A stretch of DNA of 64,000 nucleotides from Jejuia algarum (GCA_947495775.1 CANMAQ010000013.1:70592-134591); one strand, 5' to 3'; shown: positions 19,479 through 30,050, counted from the first letter of the stretch. Numbers and translations are program-made. The notes: generated from the letters alone by a model not told the origin.

Positions 19479-19511
19479 AAAAAGTCTGCTTCTAAAAGAA
19501 ACAGACTTTTT
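19479..19511 (-). terminator. Intrinsic terminator of the PDH genes (possibly bidirectional)
   Basis: Inverted repeat AAAAAGTCTG / CAGACTTTTT with a 13-base loop, 50 bases beyond the E2 stop on the minus strand. T runs are present in both directions. Confidence 0.82.
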
Positions 19512-19561
19512 AATATGATTGAGAAGATAGTCCTTATCGACTAGCATTCTTGTGTTACTTA

Positions 19562-21184
19562 TTACACCACCATAGTTACTGGATTTTCAATATATCCTTT
19601 TAATGTTTGAAGGAATTGTGCTCCAGTTGCACCATCTACAGTTCTATGGTCGCAAGCTAATGTTAATTTCATAGTATTGCCTACTACAATTTCTCCATTT
19701 TTAACTATTGGTTTTTGAACAATAGCACCTACTGATAGAATTGCAGAATTAGGTTGGTTAATAATCGATGTAAAATAATCGATACCAAACATACCTAAGT
19801 TAGATACGGTAAAAGTACTTCCCGACATTTCTGCTGGCGTTAACTTTTTATTTCTAGCTTTTCCTGCTAATGATTTTACATCTGCACCAATTTGTGGTAA
19901 AGACTGCTCATTTGCAAAACGCACTACAGGTACTACTAAACCATCTGGAACTGCTACTGCTACACCAACATGCACATGATTATTTAAACGCATTTTATCG
20001 TCAAACCATTGTGAATTAACTTGAGGGTGTTGTTTTAATGCTAAAGCACAAGCTTTAACTACCATATCATTAAATGATATTTTAGTATCTGGTATAGAGT
20101 TAAACTGCTGACGGAATGCAATAGCATTGTCCATATTAAACTCTACTGCTAGATAATAATGTGGCGCAGAGAACTTAGATTTTGTTAACGACTTCGCAAT
20201 TGCTTTACGCATTTGTGAGTTTGGCAACTCTTCGAAATCTTCTTGTCCTGCTGGTACAAACTTACCAACGGCAGCTGCACCACCTGCTGGTTCGTAATTC
20301 TCTATATCGCGTTTTATAATACGACCATTCTCTCCAGAGCCTTGTACTTTAACCAAGTTAATGCCTTTCTCTTCTGCTAATTTTTTAGCTAAAGGAGACA
20401 CATATACACGGCCATTTTCTGTTACTGGTGTAGGCGCTGGTGCTTTTGTGGCTTTAGAGGCTGCTGCGGCTGTAGCCTTTGGCGCTTCTTTTTTTGCTTC
20501 TGTTTTAGGAGCGGCTTCTGCTTTCGCTGGCGCTCCAGATGAAAAGTTTGCCGAAACTCCAGAAACATCTGTTCCTGCAGGGCCTATAATGGCCAAAAGT
20601 TCATCTACTTTTGCAGATTCGCCTTCTTTTAAACCTATTTCTAGTAATGTCCCCGATTGGAAGGATTCAAACTCCATAGTGGCCTTATCGGTTTCTATTT
20701 CTGCTAAGATATCACCTTCTTCTACAGTATCTCCAACGTTTTTTAACCACGTTGCTACTGTACCTTCTTCCATGGTATCACTTAATCGTGGCATAGTCAC
20801 AACAATAACACCTTCTGGTAATGCTGCTGCTGGAGCTGCTGCACTTGGTATTTCTGCTGGTGCGGCTGTTTCAGATGCAGTGTTTTCAACACTTGGCGCT
20901 GCTGTACTAGCACTACCGCCAGATAAAAGTCCTGAAATATCTTCTCCTTCATCACCTATAATGGCTAAAAGTTCATCTACTTTAGTCGTTTCACCTTCTT
21001 GAACACCTATATGAAGTAAAGTCCCTTCATTGAAAGACTCAAACTCCATAGTGGCTTTATCTGTTTCAATTTCAGCTAAAATATCGCCTTCTTCTATTTT
21101 ATCACCTACTTGTTTTAACCAAGCCGCAACTGTACCTTCTTCCATGGTATCACTTAAGCGCGGCATGTTTACTACTATTGCCAT
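19562..21184 (-). CDS. pdhC: Pyruvate dehydrogenase complex E2, dihydrolipoamide acetyltransferase
   Basis: A 540-residue E2 subunit. Two lipoyl domains (residues about 2-78 and 128-205) each carry the lipoylated lysine in EIETDKATMEFES. Ala/Pro/Lys-rich linkers follow, then the peripheral subunit-binding domain (YVSPLAKKLAEEKGI near 265-300) and the catalytic core from about 315 with HRTVDGATGAQF as the HxxxDG site. It transfers acetyl groups to CoA in pyruvate oxidation. It starts three bases after the E1-alpha stop. A branched-chain E2 is less likely given the two-lipoyl layout and E1 partner. Confidence 0.95.
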   Translation of the reverse strand: MAIVVNMPRLSDTMEEGTVAAWLKQVGDKIEEGDILAEIETDKATMEFESFNEGTLLHIGVQEGETTKVDELLAIIGDEGEDISGLLSGGSASTAAPSVENTASETAAPAEIPSAAAPAAALPEGVIVVTMPRLSDTMEEGTVATWLKNVGDTVEEGDILAEIETDKATMEFESFQSGTLLEIGLKEGESAKVDELLAIIGPAGTDVSGVSANFSSGAPAKAEAAPKTEAKKEAPKATAAAASKATKAPAPTPVTENGRVYVSPLAKKLAEEKGINLVKVQGSGENGRIIKRDIENYEPAGGAAAVGKFVPAGQEDFEELPNSQMRKAIAKSLTKSKFSAPHYYLAVEFNMDNAIAFRQQFNSIPDTKISFNDMVVKACALALKQHPQVNSQWFDDKMRLNNHVHVGVAVAVPDGLVVPVVRFANEQSLPQIGADVKSLAGKARNKKLTPAEMSGSTFTVSNLGMFGIDYFTSIINQPNSAILSVGAIVQKPIVKNGEIVVGNTMKLTLACDHRTVDGATGAQFLQTLKGYIENPVTMVV

Positions 21185-21187
21185 AGT

Positions 21188-22186
21188 TTATATTTTGTGT
21201 TGAATAAATGGGTAATCTTCTTGTTCGTAAACCATATCATAAAGCTGTTGCTTATCTGGGTATGGCGACTCGTCTGCAAATTTTTCACATTCTGCAACGC
21301 GCTCTTTCACACTTTTATCAATAGCCTTTATCTCTTCTTCTGTACTATAGCCTTTCTCAAGAATAATATCTTTTACTTGTGTAATAGGATCTATTTTCTT
21401 GTATTCTGCCACTTCGTCTTTTGTTCTGTAATGCTGTGCATCAGACATAGAGTGTCCTCTATAACGGTAGGTCTTTAATTCTAAGAATGTAGGGCCTCCT
21501 CCTTTTCTTGCACGTTGTATCGCTTCATCGAATGCTTCAGCTACTTTTACAGGATTCATCCCGTCTACAGGACCACAAGGCATTTCATACCCTAATCCTA
21601 GTTTCCAGATATCTTCGTGATTTGCTGTACGTTCTACCGATGTTCCCATGGCATAACCGTTATTTTCACAAACAAAGACTACTGGTAAATTCCAAAGCAT
21701 TGCTAAGTTAAATGTCTCATGTAAAGACCCTTGTCTTGCTGCTCCGTCACCAAAACAACATAAAGTAACAGCATCACTATCATGGTATTTATCACCAAAT
21801 GCAATACCTGCACCTAAAGGAATTTGTCCTCCAACAATACCATGCCCTCCATAAAACCTGTGCTCTTTTGAAAATATGTGCATAGAACCGCCCATACCTT
21901 TAGACGTTCCTGTTACTTTTCCGAACAATTCTGCCATAACACGTTTTGGATCTACCCCCATACCTATAGGCTGAACGTGATTTCGATAAGCGGTAATCAT
22001 CTTATCTTTAGTTAAATCCATTGCATGTAAAGCTCCTGCTAAAACAGCCTCTTGACCATTATATAAGTGAAGAAATCCTCTTACTTTTTGTTGGATATAT
22101 ACTGCAGCTAATTTGTCTTCAAATTTTCTCCAGAATAACATGTCTTCGTACCATTTGAGGTAAACCTCTTTTGTGATTTTTTGCAT
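21188..22186 (-). CDS. pdhA: Pyruvate dehydrogenase E1 component, alpha subunit
   Basis: A 332-residue E1-alpha. The thiamine diphosphate motif GDGAARQGSLHETFN ... ENNGYAM lies around residues 148-180, and the phosphorylation-loop region YRYRGHSMSDAQHYRTKDEV near 245-265 is conserved. With E1-beta (not in this window) it decarboxylates pyruvate. It is directly followed by the E2 gene. A TAnnTTTG box lies 32 nt upstream. Confidence 0.95.
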   Translation of the reverse strand: MQKITKEVYLKWYEDMLFWRKFEDKLAAVYIQQKVRGFLHLYNGQEAVLAGALHAMDLTKDKMITAYRNHVQPIGMGVDPKRVMAELFGKVTGTSKGMGGSMHIFSKEHRFYGGHGIVGGQIPLGAGIAFGDKYHDSDAVTLCCFGDGAARQGSLHETFNLAMLWNLPVVFVCENNGYAMGTSVERTANHEDIWKLGLGYEMPCGPVDGMNPVKVAEAFDEAIQRARKGGGPTFLELKTYRYRGHSMSDAQHYRTKDEVAEYKKIDPITQVKDIILEKGYSTEEEIKAIDKSVKERVAECEKFADESPYPDKQQLYDMVYEQEDYPFIQHKI

Positions 22187-22218
22187 CGACGAATTTTATA
22201 TTGTAATTATGCGAAACA

Positions 22219-22226
22219 CAAAAGTA
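22219..22226 (-). promoter_or_regulatory. Candidate -7 box for the pdhA-pdhC operon
   Basis: TACTTTTG on the minus strand fits TAnnTTTG, 32 nt before the pdhA start. Confidence 0.5.
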
Positions 22227-22361
22227 ACACTTTGATTGGTTTTGAAAAAACCCTTAACCATGAAAGTACAAAAAATATGAAAAAACCAGAATTACTTCTC
22301 ATTTTTCAATGATTTGCTGCTAATCAGAAGAATCTCTTTAAGTTTTTAAAAATAAAGTGTT

Positions 22362-22844
22362 TTAGAGTTGAGATTTATCAAATATCAAGGGCAGTAAATT
22401 GCTTAGGGAATTGGATTTTATCACTTTACCTATAACACCTGTAAAGTATATTTCGATAGGTGTTTCTTGCTTTATTTCATATTCAGCAATGGCTTGCCTA
22501 CAGGCACCACATGGTGCTACAGGTGTCGATGTTTCACCATGCATAGTACCTCCTACTATAGCTAGTCTTACAATTTTAGCTTTAGGGTAAGTTGCACCTG
22601 CATAGTATAGTGCTGTACGCTCTGCACATAATCCCGAAGGATAAGATGCATTTTCTTGATTATTCCCAGTGATAACTTCACCATTATCCAAAAGGAGCGC
22701 TGCGCCTACCGCAAAATTAGAGTAAGGCGCATACGCTTTACCCCTTGCAACTTTAGCCGCTTCCAAAAGCTTCTTTACGGGTTCTGGCACTAATGCCATA
22801 CTCTCAAAAACACCTATTTTAGTTTCTATCGTTATTTCCTTCAT
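22362..22844 (-). CDS. cdd: Cytidine deaminase
   Basis: A 160-residue homotetrameric-type cytidine deaminase converting cytidine and deoxycytidine to the uridine forms. The zinc site is complete: CAERTALYYAG (catalytic Glu) and PCGACRQAIAEY. AYAPYSNFAVGAALL near residue 35 is the substrate-binding segment. The ATG at 22844 is chosen; an in-frame GTG three codons upstream is possible. It lies between the porV terminator and the pdhA promoter region. Confidence 0.94.
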   Translation of the reverse strand: MKEITIETKIGVFESMALVPEPVKKLLEAAKVARGKAYAPYSNFAVGAALLLDNGEVITGNNQENASYPSGLCAERTALYYAGATYPKAKIVRLAIVGGTMHGETSTPVAPCGACRQAIAEYEIKQETPIEIYFTGVIGKVIKSNSLSNLLPLIFDKSQL

Positions 22845-22882
22845 TATGTACACTTATTAGAGAAGACGCTTCTATAAACAAA

Positions 22883-22910
22883 AAAACTATCACGTTTAGG
22901 TGATAGTTTT
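22883..22910 (-). terminator. Intrinsic terminator after porV
   Basis: Inverted repeat AAAACTATCAC / GTGATAGTTTT with a 6-base loop and a T run on the minus strand, 22 bases beyond the porV stop. Confidence 0.85.
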
Positions 22911-22932
22911 ATAATACAAACAGCGTTCTGTC

Positions 22933-24162
22933 TTAATATTCTTGATACGTCTCTGCGCCTATGTTAAACGTTAAAGAGAAACGTAATGTATTCTCTAAAG
23001 GGCTTCTAACTTGAGAGGCTGAAAATAAGTATGATAAATCAATATTTACAACATTGTATTTAAAACCTGCGCCTATTGAGAAAAATTTTCTAGCTCCTTT
23101 TTCTTCACTTTCATTGAAATACCCTGCTCTAAATGCAAAGGAATCCTGATACAAGTACTCTGCTCCTAAAGCCCAGGTAAATTCTTGTATTTCTTCACTA
23201 AATCCATTAGGTGCATCTCCAAAAGACTGAAAAACACCTGATAAAAAACTTACATCATCATCTTGTCCTGCAACTATTGTAGTTGGTTCTATTTCATTTT
23301 CTTCTGTCGATGGGTCATCTGTGGTTTGTTGAATGCCATCTCCATTGGTATCTACAAATCCTAATTGTGGAGGAGTTGGCACTAATAATTTAGTCACTTC
23401 TGCAGTAACCGCTAATTTGTTATAATCATCAAATATAAAATCAAAACCACCTCCTAATCGTAATGTTGTAGGCTGAAAGTTTTCTGTACCACCATCATCA
23501 TATCTAAATTTAGGTCCTAAGTTTTGAATGGCAAAACCACCACGCCATCTTCCATTAAAATTATCATAAGCTTCTTCTTCGCCTTGATAAAATCCAGAAA
23601 TATCTACACCAAATGTATTTGCTGAAGATGTATCATTATTCCCTAAATTAAGTCTCAAATCCGATCGCAAGTAACGCATCGCTACAGACATTGCAAAATT
23701 ATCCGACAAGCGTAGTGCATATGATGCATCTAGAGTTAACTCATTAGGCCGTTGTGTTAAAGGTGTTTGAAACTCATCTTGACGAAATTCGATATCTCCT
23801 AAAGAGAAAAACCTTAAACTGGCTGCAAAAGAACTACGATCATCTATTCTATTAAAGTAAGTTGCACTTCCTAAAAAGATATCATTTACCAAGTTACTCA
23901 AATAAGGTGTGTAGCTTAGTGCTATACCAGACTTCGTTTCAGAAAACACATATTTAGAAGAATTCCACTGTTGCGAAAATGCATCTACAGAAGTTGCCAC
24001 TCCAATATCTCCCATACCTGCTGCTCTTGCATCTGGTGCAATAAGAACAAAAGGGACTCCTGTAGTAATTACACGAGAATCATTTGGACTTACAATGCTA
24101 TTTTGAGCGCTTAGATTTAATGTCAACAAAAAGGTGATCAACGCTATTATTTTATTTTTCAT
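22933..24162 (-). CDS. porV: Type IX secretion system outer membrane protein PorV
   Basis: A 409-residue outer membrane beta-barrel with a signal peptide. The N-terminal segment ITTGVPFVLIAPDARAAGMGDIGVATSVDAFSQQWN-type sequence is the hallmark of PorV/LptO (quoted here only by its family features: VPFVLIAPDARAAGMGD then QQWN). PorV forms the shuttle or attachment complex with PorU and binds C-terminal sorting domains of exported substrates. An Asp/Glu-rich insertion near residues 265-300 (TNGDGIQQTTDDPSTEEN) looks like a surface loop. It lies 34 bases after porU. Confidence 0.95.
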   Translation of the reverse strand: MKNKIIALITFLLTLNLSAQNSIVSPNDSRVITTGVPFVLIAPDARAAGMGDIGVATSVDAFSQQWNSSKYVFSETKSGIALSYTPYLSNLVNDIFLGSATYFNRIDDRSSFAASLRFFSLGDIEFRQDEFQTPLTQRPNELTLDASYALRLSDNFAMSVAMRYLRSDLRLNLGNNDTSSANTFGVDISGFYQGEEEAYDNFNGRWRGGFAIQNLGPKFRYDDGGTENFQPTTLRLGGGFDFIFDDYNKLAVTAEVTKLLVPTPPQLGFVDTNGDGIQQTTDDPSTEENEIEPTTIVAGQDDDVSFLSGVFQSFGDAPNGFSEEIQEFTWALGAEYLYQDSFAFRAGYFNESEEKGARKFFSIGAGFKYNVVNIDLSYLFSASQVRSPLENTLRFSLTFNIGAETYQEY

Positions 24163-24196
24163 ATATCAAGTTTAATTTAGCAAATATAATTTATTA

Positions 24197-27100
24197 TTAG
24201 AGTATTACAAGTTTCTCTATTTTCTCTACTGTTTTATTTAAGCGATTGGACTTTACGGTTAATTTATAAACATAAACCCCTTTTCCTATTTTATCTCCAA
24301 AATCATCTCTTCCATCCCATACAATATCTCTAGAAAGTGTACTCGTAGTTGCCCCTCCTGCTGTGGTTTGTCCATTTAAAGTTCGTACTAACTTTCCAGA
24401 AACAGTGAATATCTGTACTGAAACGTCTAAAACATCTGAACTATTGTGATTAAACCAAAATTCTGTATAATTTACAAAGGGATTAGGATAATTCAAGACA
24501 TTATTAATCACTAATTCCTGATCTTCATCAAAAACTATAAATTGAATTTCTGCTGTAGAAGAATTATTAAAAACATCCCATGCATTTACTTTAAGTGTAT
24601 GCAATCCTGGGTCCAGATCTCTAAAAGGAAACGTAACGCGTCCCCTTGTAAAATCATCTATTTCGGTTTCATAAAAATCGTTTAAAACGATAGGATTGGT
24701 CTCGTCATCGTCTAAAATACCGATGATGTCATGCCCTATCCCCCCAATAGTATTAATTCCATTAGGGTCTTCTAATTTAGCAAGTAAGGTTGGAGATTCA
24801 TTCGTTATACCTCCAGATACAAAACTTTCATCATTCATAAAAATAGAGATCACGGGACCGATATTATCTTCTTCTGCATTTTCATTAACACCACCTATAC
24901 TCACATTCGAAATATCTGCTCCTGTTTGATCTTCCAAAACTTGGGAATTTCTAGCATAGAAACTAATACGACCAACACCAACAGGCACCCTAATATCCTT
25001 GGGCACAACAAATTCAAACTCAAATTGACCATTAGTCACCGAAGCCTGCCCCCTAAAAAGGATAGATCCCAAAGTTTCGAAATCTAATCTAATTAACTCT
25101 CCATTTAATCTTGTATTATCATTTGCTAAAGTTTGTCTACTAACCGTTTTATCATATATAGTTGTAGAAAGGACGCCTTTGTAATTATTCAAAACATTGC
25201 CATTTACATCTGTAACTTCCCCTGCTAATTTCACTCTACTTAGAGCCTTTAAAGTATCTGTGGCTTGACCTACTGGCACATCATTAATTCTAGTTAGCCT
25301 TATATTAGATTTAGGGAGTGCCAATTTCATGGCAGGATCTCCTATATAGAAAACCAATCGGCGTTGTCTTGAAAGCGAAATACTAGGATCTATTTTCGTT
25401 AATCGCAACGCTTCTGCTGTTGATGTTAATTCATTACTTAAGGTTCCATTATCTGCATCAAAAGCAAACAGATATTTTCCTAGAGTGGTATTAAAATCTG
25501 TTCCAAACGTTACAAATACCTGTCGCGTTGTAGTAATCAAGCTCACCGCGCCTGCTTCTTTATTCCAATATGTAAACTCCCCTGCTGTTTGTCGAAATGG
25601 GTTGTCAAACTTTGTAAACTCACAGGTTACCGTAACAAAGCAATTGAGTTTATTAAAATTTTGAAAGTTATCTATACTAGGGATATTTAATATCCGCTCT
25701 TGTGCTAAACCTTCTTCTCCACCGTGTCCAAAATAGTTTACAACCAAGGCACCTGTATTTATTCTATTCGTAAACTCATTGACAACCTGCGGATAAATAT
25801 CTCCGGCAGACGAGGATTCTTGTTCAAATGCATCTGAATGTATTTTTAATACATTAATGGAAGCCCGATTTTCCCCAACCTCATCACCAACGGCATCTGT
25901 AGTCCCTTGTATAATACCTTCCCAATCTTGGTCTACATCATCGGAAACAACAAGATAATTATTCCGCCAACTCCCAAATGCTTCCTGACTGTAATACGTC
26001 TCTATCTTATCCACTAACTCTTGTGCTCTTTGAGGCGTATCTGCCAATATACGGCCAACTGCTATATCTAAGCGATCACTATTAGCCATAGTACCTTCAT
26101 CTTCATCCATCATTCCATAAAAATCATCAGACACAAACGAATTCGTTAAACTAAAACTGGACAAGGCGTGCCAAGACGGTACTATATTCGTGTTATTTGG
26201 TATTCTATCTTTATAGTCGTAAGATCCATCACCAAATAAACAAAGGTATTTTAACCTTCGCTCTGGGGCACTGGCATTATCATAAACATATTTTACTAAG
26301 TTTCGAATGGCACCTATATCTTGATTCCCTGTACTGAATTCATTGTATATTTCAGGAAGCCCCACAACTTTAACATTAAGATTGTATTGATTTCTATTGA
26401 TTTGAGCAAGACGTTCTGCTTGATTTAGCATATTACTAGGCGCCACTATTATGTAATCTACATCGGCAAATTGCCCCTCTTTATTTCTAAAAATGGTTCC
26501 TTTTATATTTTGATTATCAACAACTACATTTCTATCTCTTTGTGGTTCGAAAACATCAGTAATTGAAAACGCAACATAGGTGCGTTGTTCGCCCATATTG
26601 GCCTTAAAACGAAATCTATCTGTCTCTAAAGTATTGATAAAACTAGTTGCATTAAATGTATCTGTAACATCCCATACTTCTGCTAATCGTCTTGCGTTAG
26701 ATATTGTGTATTCTGCTATACCTGAATTTGAAGCAACACTAGGATTAAAAAACTGAAATTGTCTGTTCTCATAGGTTAATGCCCTAGTCGCTTCAATTGA
26801 AATGTAATCTAAATAACCAATCGCACTAGGATTTCCTTCATTATCATAATTTAACTGAACTGATATATTAGAACTCGAAACATCTAACTCATCACTATAA
26901 AACGAACTAGCGCCAATTATGGTGCCGCTTGCTCTTGCAAATCTTAATGTTCGTACCAAGTTAGAATTAACACTAACAGCCATCCTTGCAGTTGTAGATG
27001 ACTCTGACGCCGCACAGACACTAAAAAGGATAGGTTCGTCGGTTACCAAATTAGGGAAATTAAAAGTAAAGGTTTGTTGGCTTTCAATATTAAAACGCTT

Positions 27101-28084
27101 ACCAAACCACCGTCTTCCAATAGTACCTATATTGTGTATATCTTCTTCTACAAATTGATAATCTCGAAATGTAGTTATTTGAGTGTTTGCCGATCCCGAA
27201 GGCTGTGGCATGGTTTGTATACGTTTTCCAGGACCTATTCCAATATTTACATAATAGTAAGTTCTATCTGTGTAAATATTTATATTGGTATTACTTTCTG
27301 CATTAAAAGCCCTCGGTCCAATACCATAAAAAAGAATATAATCTTCATTGTTAAAAACACCGTCTCCTTCACCAACTACTTTAATAGCATTTTCCTGAAC
27401 ATCGAAAAACTGTTCTTCAGCATTGCTATAAGGTATCATTTCACCTCCATTCCCATAAATTCTAATTGTTCTTGGATCTATACTATTTGTTGGGACCCCT
27501 AAACTTTCTAAAAAGCCTTTAGATAAACGAAACACCCCTGTTGTATCAATAAAAAAACGGAACCATTGTCCTGAGTTCAACACCGAATTTCCGAGAACCT
27601 TGCGCCTTGCATTTTTAGCTGAGAATGGTTGTAATGAAGTAGTACGTGAAGACAATTTGTAATTTAATCTAAAAGACATGAGTTTTTTAAAACCCCCATT
27701 GGCATCTCTAATAATTGGAGAAAGCTGTAAAAATGCATAGTTCTTATTCCTTGCTTTAGATGTTTTTAAAGAAAAATTCAATCCTTCAGTTATGGTATTC
27801 TCTCCTAAATCTAAAAGCTCTCTCCTCGTCATAGGCGCATAAACAACGTTTGCTAATTGTGTTGCATTAACATCTATAACACCTGTAATCTCCCATTGCG
27901 CTATAAATTGAAGTCCAGCATCTGCATCGAAACTATAGAATTTTTCATTAAATGCTGGTAAATCTATAGATGCATTTGTGACACTTAGTGTTCTTTTACC
28001 ATTCCAATCTAAACTAAAGTTTTTACTTTGACAGAAGGCTAAAGCAGTCGTCAAAAAACATAAAATAAAAAATTTCCCTCTCAT
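24197..28084 (-). CDS. porU: Type IX secretion system sortase PorU (C25 gingipain-like)
   Basis: A 1295-residue cell-surface cysteine protease/transpeptidase that removes the sorting domain from type IX cargo and attaches it to the surface. The ATG at 28084 gives a proper signal peptide (MRGKFFILCFLTTALAFCQ). A longer frame upstream is unlikely. The C25 catalytic pair is visible: His787 in NYFGHGGEEG and Cys821 in VTVTCEFTKF. The C-terminal 80 residues (NYPNPFVNYTEFWFNHN, then VYVYKL-type strands) are themselves a sorting-domain-like immunoglobulin fold. porV follows. Confidence 0.95.
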   Translation of the reverse strand: MRGKFFILCFLTTALAFCQSKNFSLDWNGKRTLSVTNASIDLPAFNEKFYSFDADAGLQFIAQWEITGVIDVNATQLANVVYAPMTRRELLDLGENTITEGLNFSLKTSKARNKNYAFLQLSPIIRDANGGFKKLMSFRLNYKLSSRTTSLQPFSAKNARRKVLGNSVLNSGQWFRFFIDTTGVFRLSKGFLESLGVPTNSIDPRTIRIYGNGGEMIPYSNAEEQFFDVQENAIKVVGEGDGVFNNEDYILFYGIGPRAFNAESNTNINIYTDRTYYYVNIGIGPGKRIQTMPQPSGSANTQITTFRDYQFVEEDIHNIGTIGRRWFGKRFNIESQQTFTFNFPNLVTDEPILFSVCAASESSTTARMAVSVNSNLVRTLRFARASGTIIGASSFYSDELDVSSSNISVQLNYDNEGNPSAIGYLDYISIEATRALTYENRQFQFFNPSVASNSGIAEYTISNARRLAEVWDVTDTFNATSFINTLETDRFRFKANMGEQRTYVAFSITDVFEPQRDRNVVVDNQNIKGTIFRNKEGQFADVDYIIVAPSNMLNQAERLAQINRNQYNLNVKVVGLPEIYNEFSTGNQDIGAIRNLVKYVYDNASAPERRLKYLCLFGDGSYDYKDRIPNNTNIVPSWHALSSFSLTNSFVSDDFYGMMDEDEGTMANSDRLDIAVGRILADTPQRAQELVDKIETYYSQEAFGSWRNNYLVVSDDVDQDWEGIIQGTTDAVGDEVGENRASINVLKIHSDAFEQESSSAGDIYPQVVNEFTNRINTGALVVNYFGHGGEEGLAQERILNIPSIDNFQNFNKLNCFVTVTCEFTKFDNPFRQTAGEFTYWNKEAGAVSLITTTRQVFVTFGTDFNTTLGKYLFAFDADNGTLSNELTSTAEALRLTKIDPSISLSRQRRLVFYIGDPAMKLALPKSNIRLTRINDVPVGQATDTLKALSRVKLAGEVTDVNGNVLNNYKGVLSTTIYDKTVSRQTLANDNTRLNGELIRLDFETLGSILFRGQASVTNGQFEFEFVVPKDIRVPVGVGRISFYARNSQVLEDQTGADISNVSIGGVNENAEEDNIGPVISIFMNDESFVSGGITNESPTLLAKLEDPNGINTIGGIGHDIIGILDDDETNPIVLNDFYETEIDDFTRGRVTFPFRDLDPGLHTLKVNAWDVFNNSSTAEIQFIVFDEDQELVINNVLNYPNPFVNYTEFWFNHNSSDVLDVSVQIFTVSGKLVRTLNGQTTAGGATTSTLSRDIVWDGRDDFGDKIGKGVYVYKLTVKSNRLNKTVEKIEKLVIL

Positions 28085-28150
28085 AAATTTAAATAACGTC
28101 AATAAATAGCTGATAGTATCTCTAACAAATAACATTTTTTTTCTTAATGT

Positions 28151-28158
28151 CAAAAATA
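28151..28158 (-). promoter_or_regulatory. Candidate -7 box for porU-porV
   Basis: TATTTTTG on the minus strand fits TAnnTTTG, 66 nt before the porU start chosen here. Confidence 0.45.
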
Positions 28159-28350
28159 CAATAATATTTCATGAAAAACAGCGTTTATTGTATGCACAAG
28201 GCTTGAGAAAAGTGTCAAAATCATCGGTGTAATACATCAAAAATAGGATGAAATACGTATTTTTTTCGGCAAAATGCAAAAAATAGCTTGTTGTATAAGC
28301 TTAAATTCTTATATTGCAGCACCAAAACAAAATTTAGCTTACTTAAAAGT

Positions 28351-30027
28351 ATGAATATGAAAAATGTAACAATATTCAGGGCACTGTTGATTATGGTCGT
28401 ATCTGTTACAACATTTAGTTGTAAAAAATCTTCTAGTTCAAGAAATAGCTCGAGGGCCACAGGATGGCAAATAAATAGTCGCGAAGGTGGTTTTCAATAC
28501 AATACTAATTTTAGAGAACAGGAAACCTCACCTGGTCTGGTATTTATAGAAGGGGGTACTTTCACAAAGGGACGTGTTCAAGATGATGTCATGCATGATT
28601 GGAACAACACCCCATCACAACAACATGTACAGTCTTTTTATATGGATGAAACAGAGGTTACCAACCTTATGTACGTTGAATATTTAGATTATATAAAGAA
28701 ATTATATCCGCCAGAAGATGAGCTTTACAAAAACATATACCATGGTATAGTTCCTGACACTTTAGTTTGGAGAAACCGTTTAGGTTTTAACGAAGTAATG
28801 ACAGAGAATTACCTGAGGCACCCTGCCTATGCAGAATATCCTGTTGTTGGTGTAAGCTGGATTCAAGCTGTGGAATATTCAAACTGGCGTACAGATCGCG
28901 TTAACGAATTAAATCTAGACCGAAATGGCTTTAGAGACATTAATTTAGCAGAACAAGATCCTGAAACTATTTTTAACACAGACCGTTATAAAGTAGATCC
29001 AAGTGCTTATGATAATGGTGAAGACAACAGAAGAAATAGAAATGTAAGAGTAGATGCTGAAGGTAATGAAAGTGGTATTTACGCTTCTATGGAAACTGGT
29101 GTTATAGGGCCTAAATACAGACTTCCAACTGAAACAGAATGGGAATATGCAGCATTAGGTTTAAGTGAATTAAGAAGCTATAATTTATACAGAGGTCGTA
29201 AAAAATACCCATGGGATGGCCAGTACACACGTTCTGGATCGCGTAAATACCGCGGTGACCAACTTGCCAACTTTAAGCAAGGAAAAGGAGATTACGGTGG
29301 AATAGCAGGATGGAGTGATGATGGTGCAGATATAACTAATGCCGTTAAATCTTACGAGCCTAATGATTATGGCTTATATGATATGGCTGGAAACGTAGCC
29401 GAATGGGTAGCTGATGTTTACAGACCTATAGTTGACGATGAATTTAATGATTTCAATTATTACCGAGGTAATGTCTATACAAAGAATGCTATTAATGAAG
29501 ATGGCACGATTAAGGTTGTTACTTCTGACGAGATTCTTTACGATACATTGTCTAACGGAAAAGTAATTGCTAGAAACTTACCAGGAGAAATTGTAAAGGT
29601 TAACGTAGATGAAAATGAAACATACTTAAGACCTAATTTCGACAGAGCTAATAACATCAACTTTAGAGATGGAGACAAACGATCTTCTCGCAATTTTGAA
29701 AGCTTTGGAGACGACGATTTAAACGAAGAAGGAGATATTCAAGACAAGGAAACACGTAAAATGTACAATTCACCTAAACACTCTATTAGAAGGGATTCTT
29801 TAGGAAACATCATTCGTGAGTTCGATAAGTCTAACACGAGAACCTCTCTTATAAACGATGAAGTTAGAGTATATAAAGGTGGCTCTTGGAAAGATAGAGA
29901 GTACTGGTTAGATCCAGCACAAAGACGTTACTTCCCACAAGATATGGCAACAGATTATATCGGGTTTAGATGTGCAATGTCTAGGTTAGGCTCTAAATCT
30001 AAAGTAAAAAATAAAACAAAAGGCTAA
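28351..30027 (+). CDS. gldJ: Gliding motility lipoprotein GldJ
   Basis: A 558-residue lipoprotein (557-residue class in the family) with a formylglycine-generating-enzyme-like fold. Lipobox TFSC has Cys24, counting from the ATG at 28351; an ATG two codons later is equally possible. FGE-type segments are FIEGGTFTKGR, FYMDETEVTN, YPVVGVSWIQAVEYSNWR, YRLPTETEWEYAA, YDMAGNVAEWVADV and the end RVYKGGSWKDREYW ... IGFRCAM. GldJ is needed for gliding and type IX secretion and stabilises other Gld proteins. It is divergent from porU. Confidence 0.95.
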   Translation: MNMKNVTIFRALLIMVVSVTTFSCKKSSSSRNSSRATGWQINSREGGFQYNTNFREQETSPGLVFIEGGTFTKGRVQDDVMHDWNNTPSQQHVQSFYMDETEVTNLMYVEYLDYIKKLYPPEDELYKNIYHGIVPDTLVWRNRLGFNEVMTENYLRHPAYAEYPVVGVSWIQAVEYSNWRTDRVNELNLDRNGFRDINLAEQDPETIFNTDRYKVDPSAYDNGEDNRRNRNVRVDAEGNESGIYASMETGVIGPKYRLPTETEWEYAALGLSELRSYNLYRGRKKYPWDGQYTRSGSRKYRGDQLANFKQGKGDYGGIAGWSDDGADITNAVKSYEPNDYGLYDMAGNVAEWVADVYRPIVDDEFNDFNYYRGNVYTKNAINEDGTIKVVTSDEILYDTLSNGKVIARNLPGEIVKVNVDENETYLRPNFDRANNINFRDGDKRSSRNFESFGDDDLNEEGDIQDKETRKMYNSPKHSIRRDSLGNIIREFDKSNTRTSLINDEVRVYKGGSWKDREYWLDPAQRRYFPQDMATDYIGFRCAMSRLGSKSKVKNKTKG

Positions 30028-30050
30028 TAAAAAAACCTTATCGATAATAC

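Larger units (their letters stand above)
19073..19561. other. Convergent intergenic region with two terminators
   Basis: 489 bases between convergent genes. Apart from the two hairpin terminators listed separately I see no gene or repeat in it. Confidence 0.6.

Noticed and set aside
20361..21002. Plus-strand open frame opposite the PDH E2 gene
   Set aside because: It results from the Ala/Lys-rich linkers read in antisense; E2 domains on the minus strand are unambiguous.
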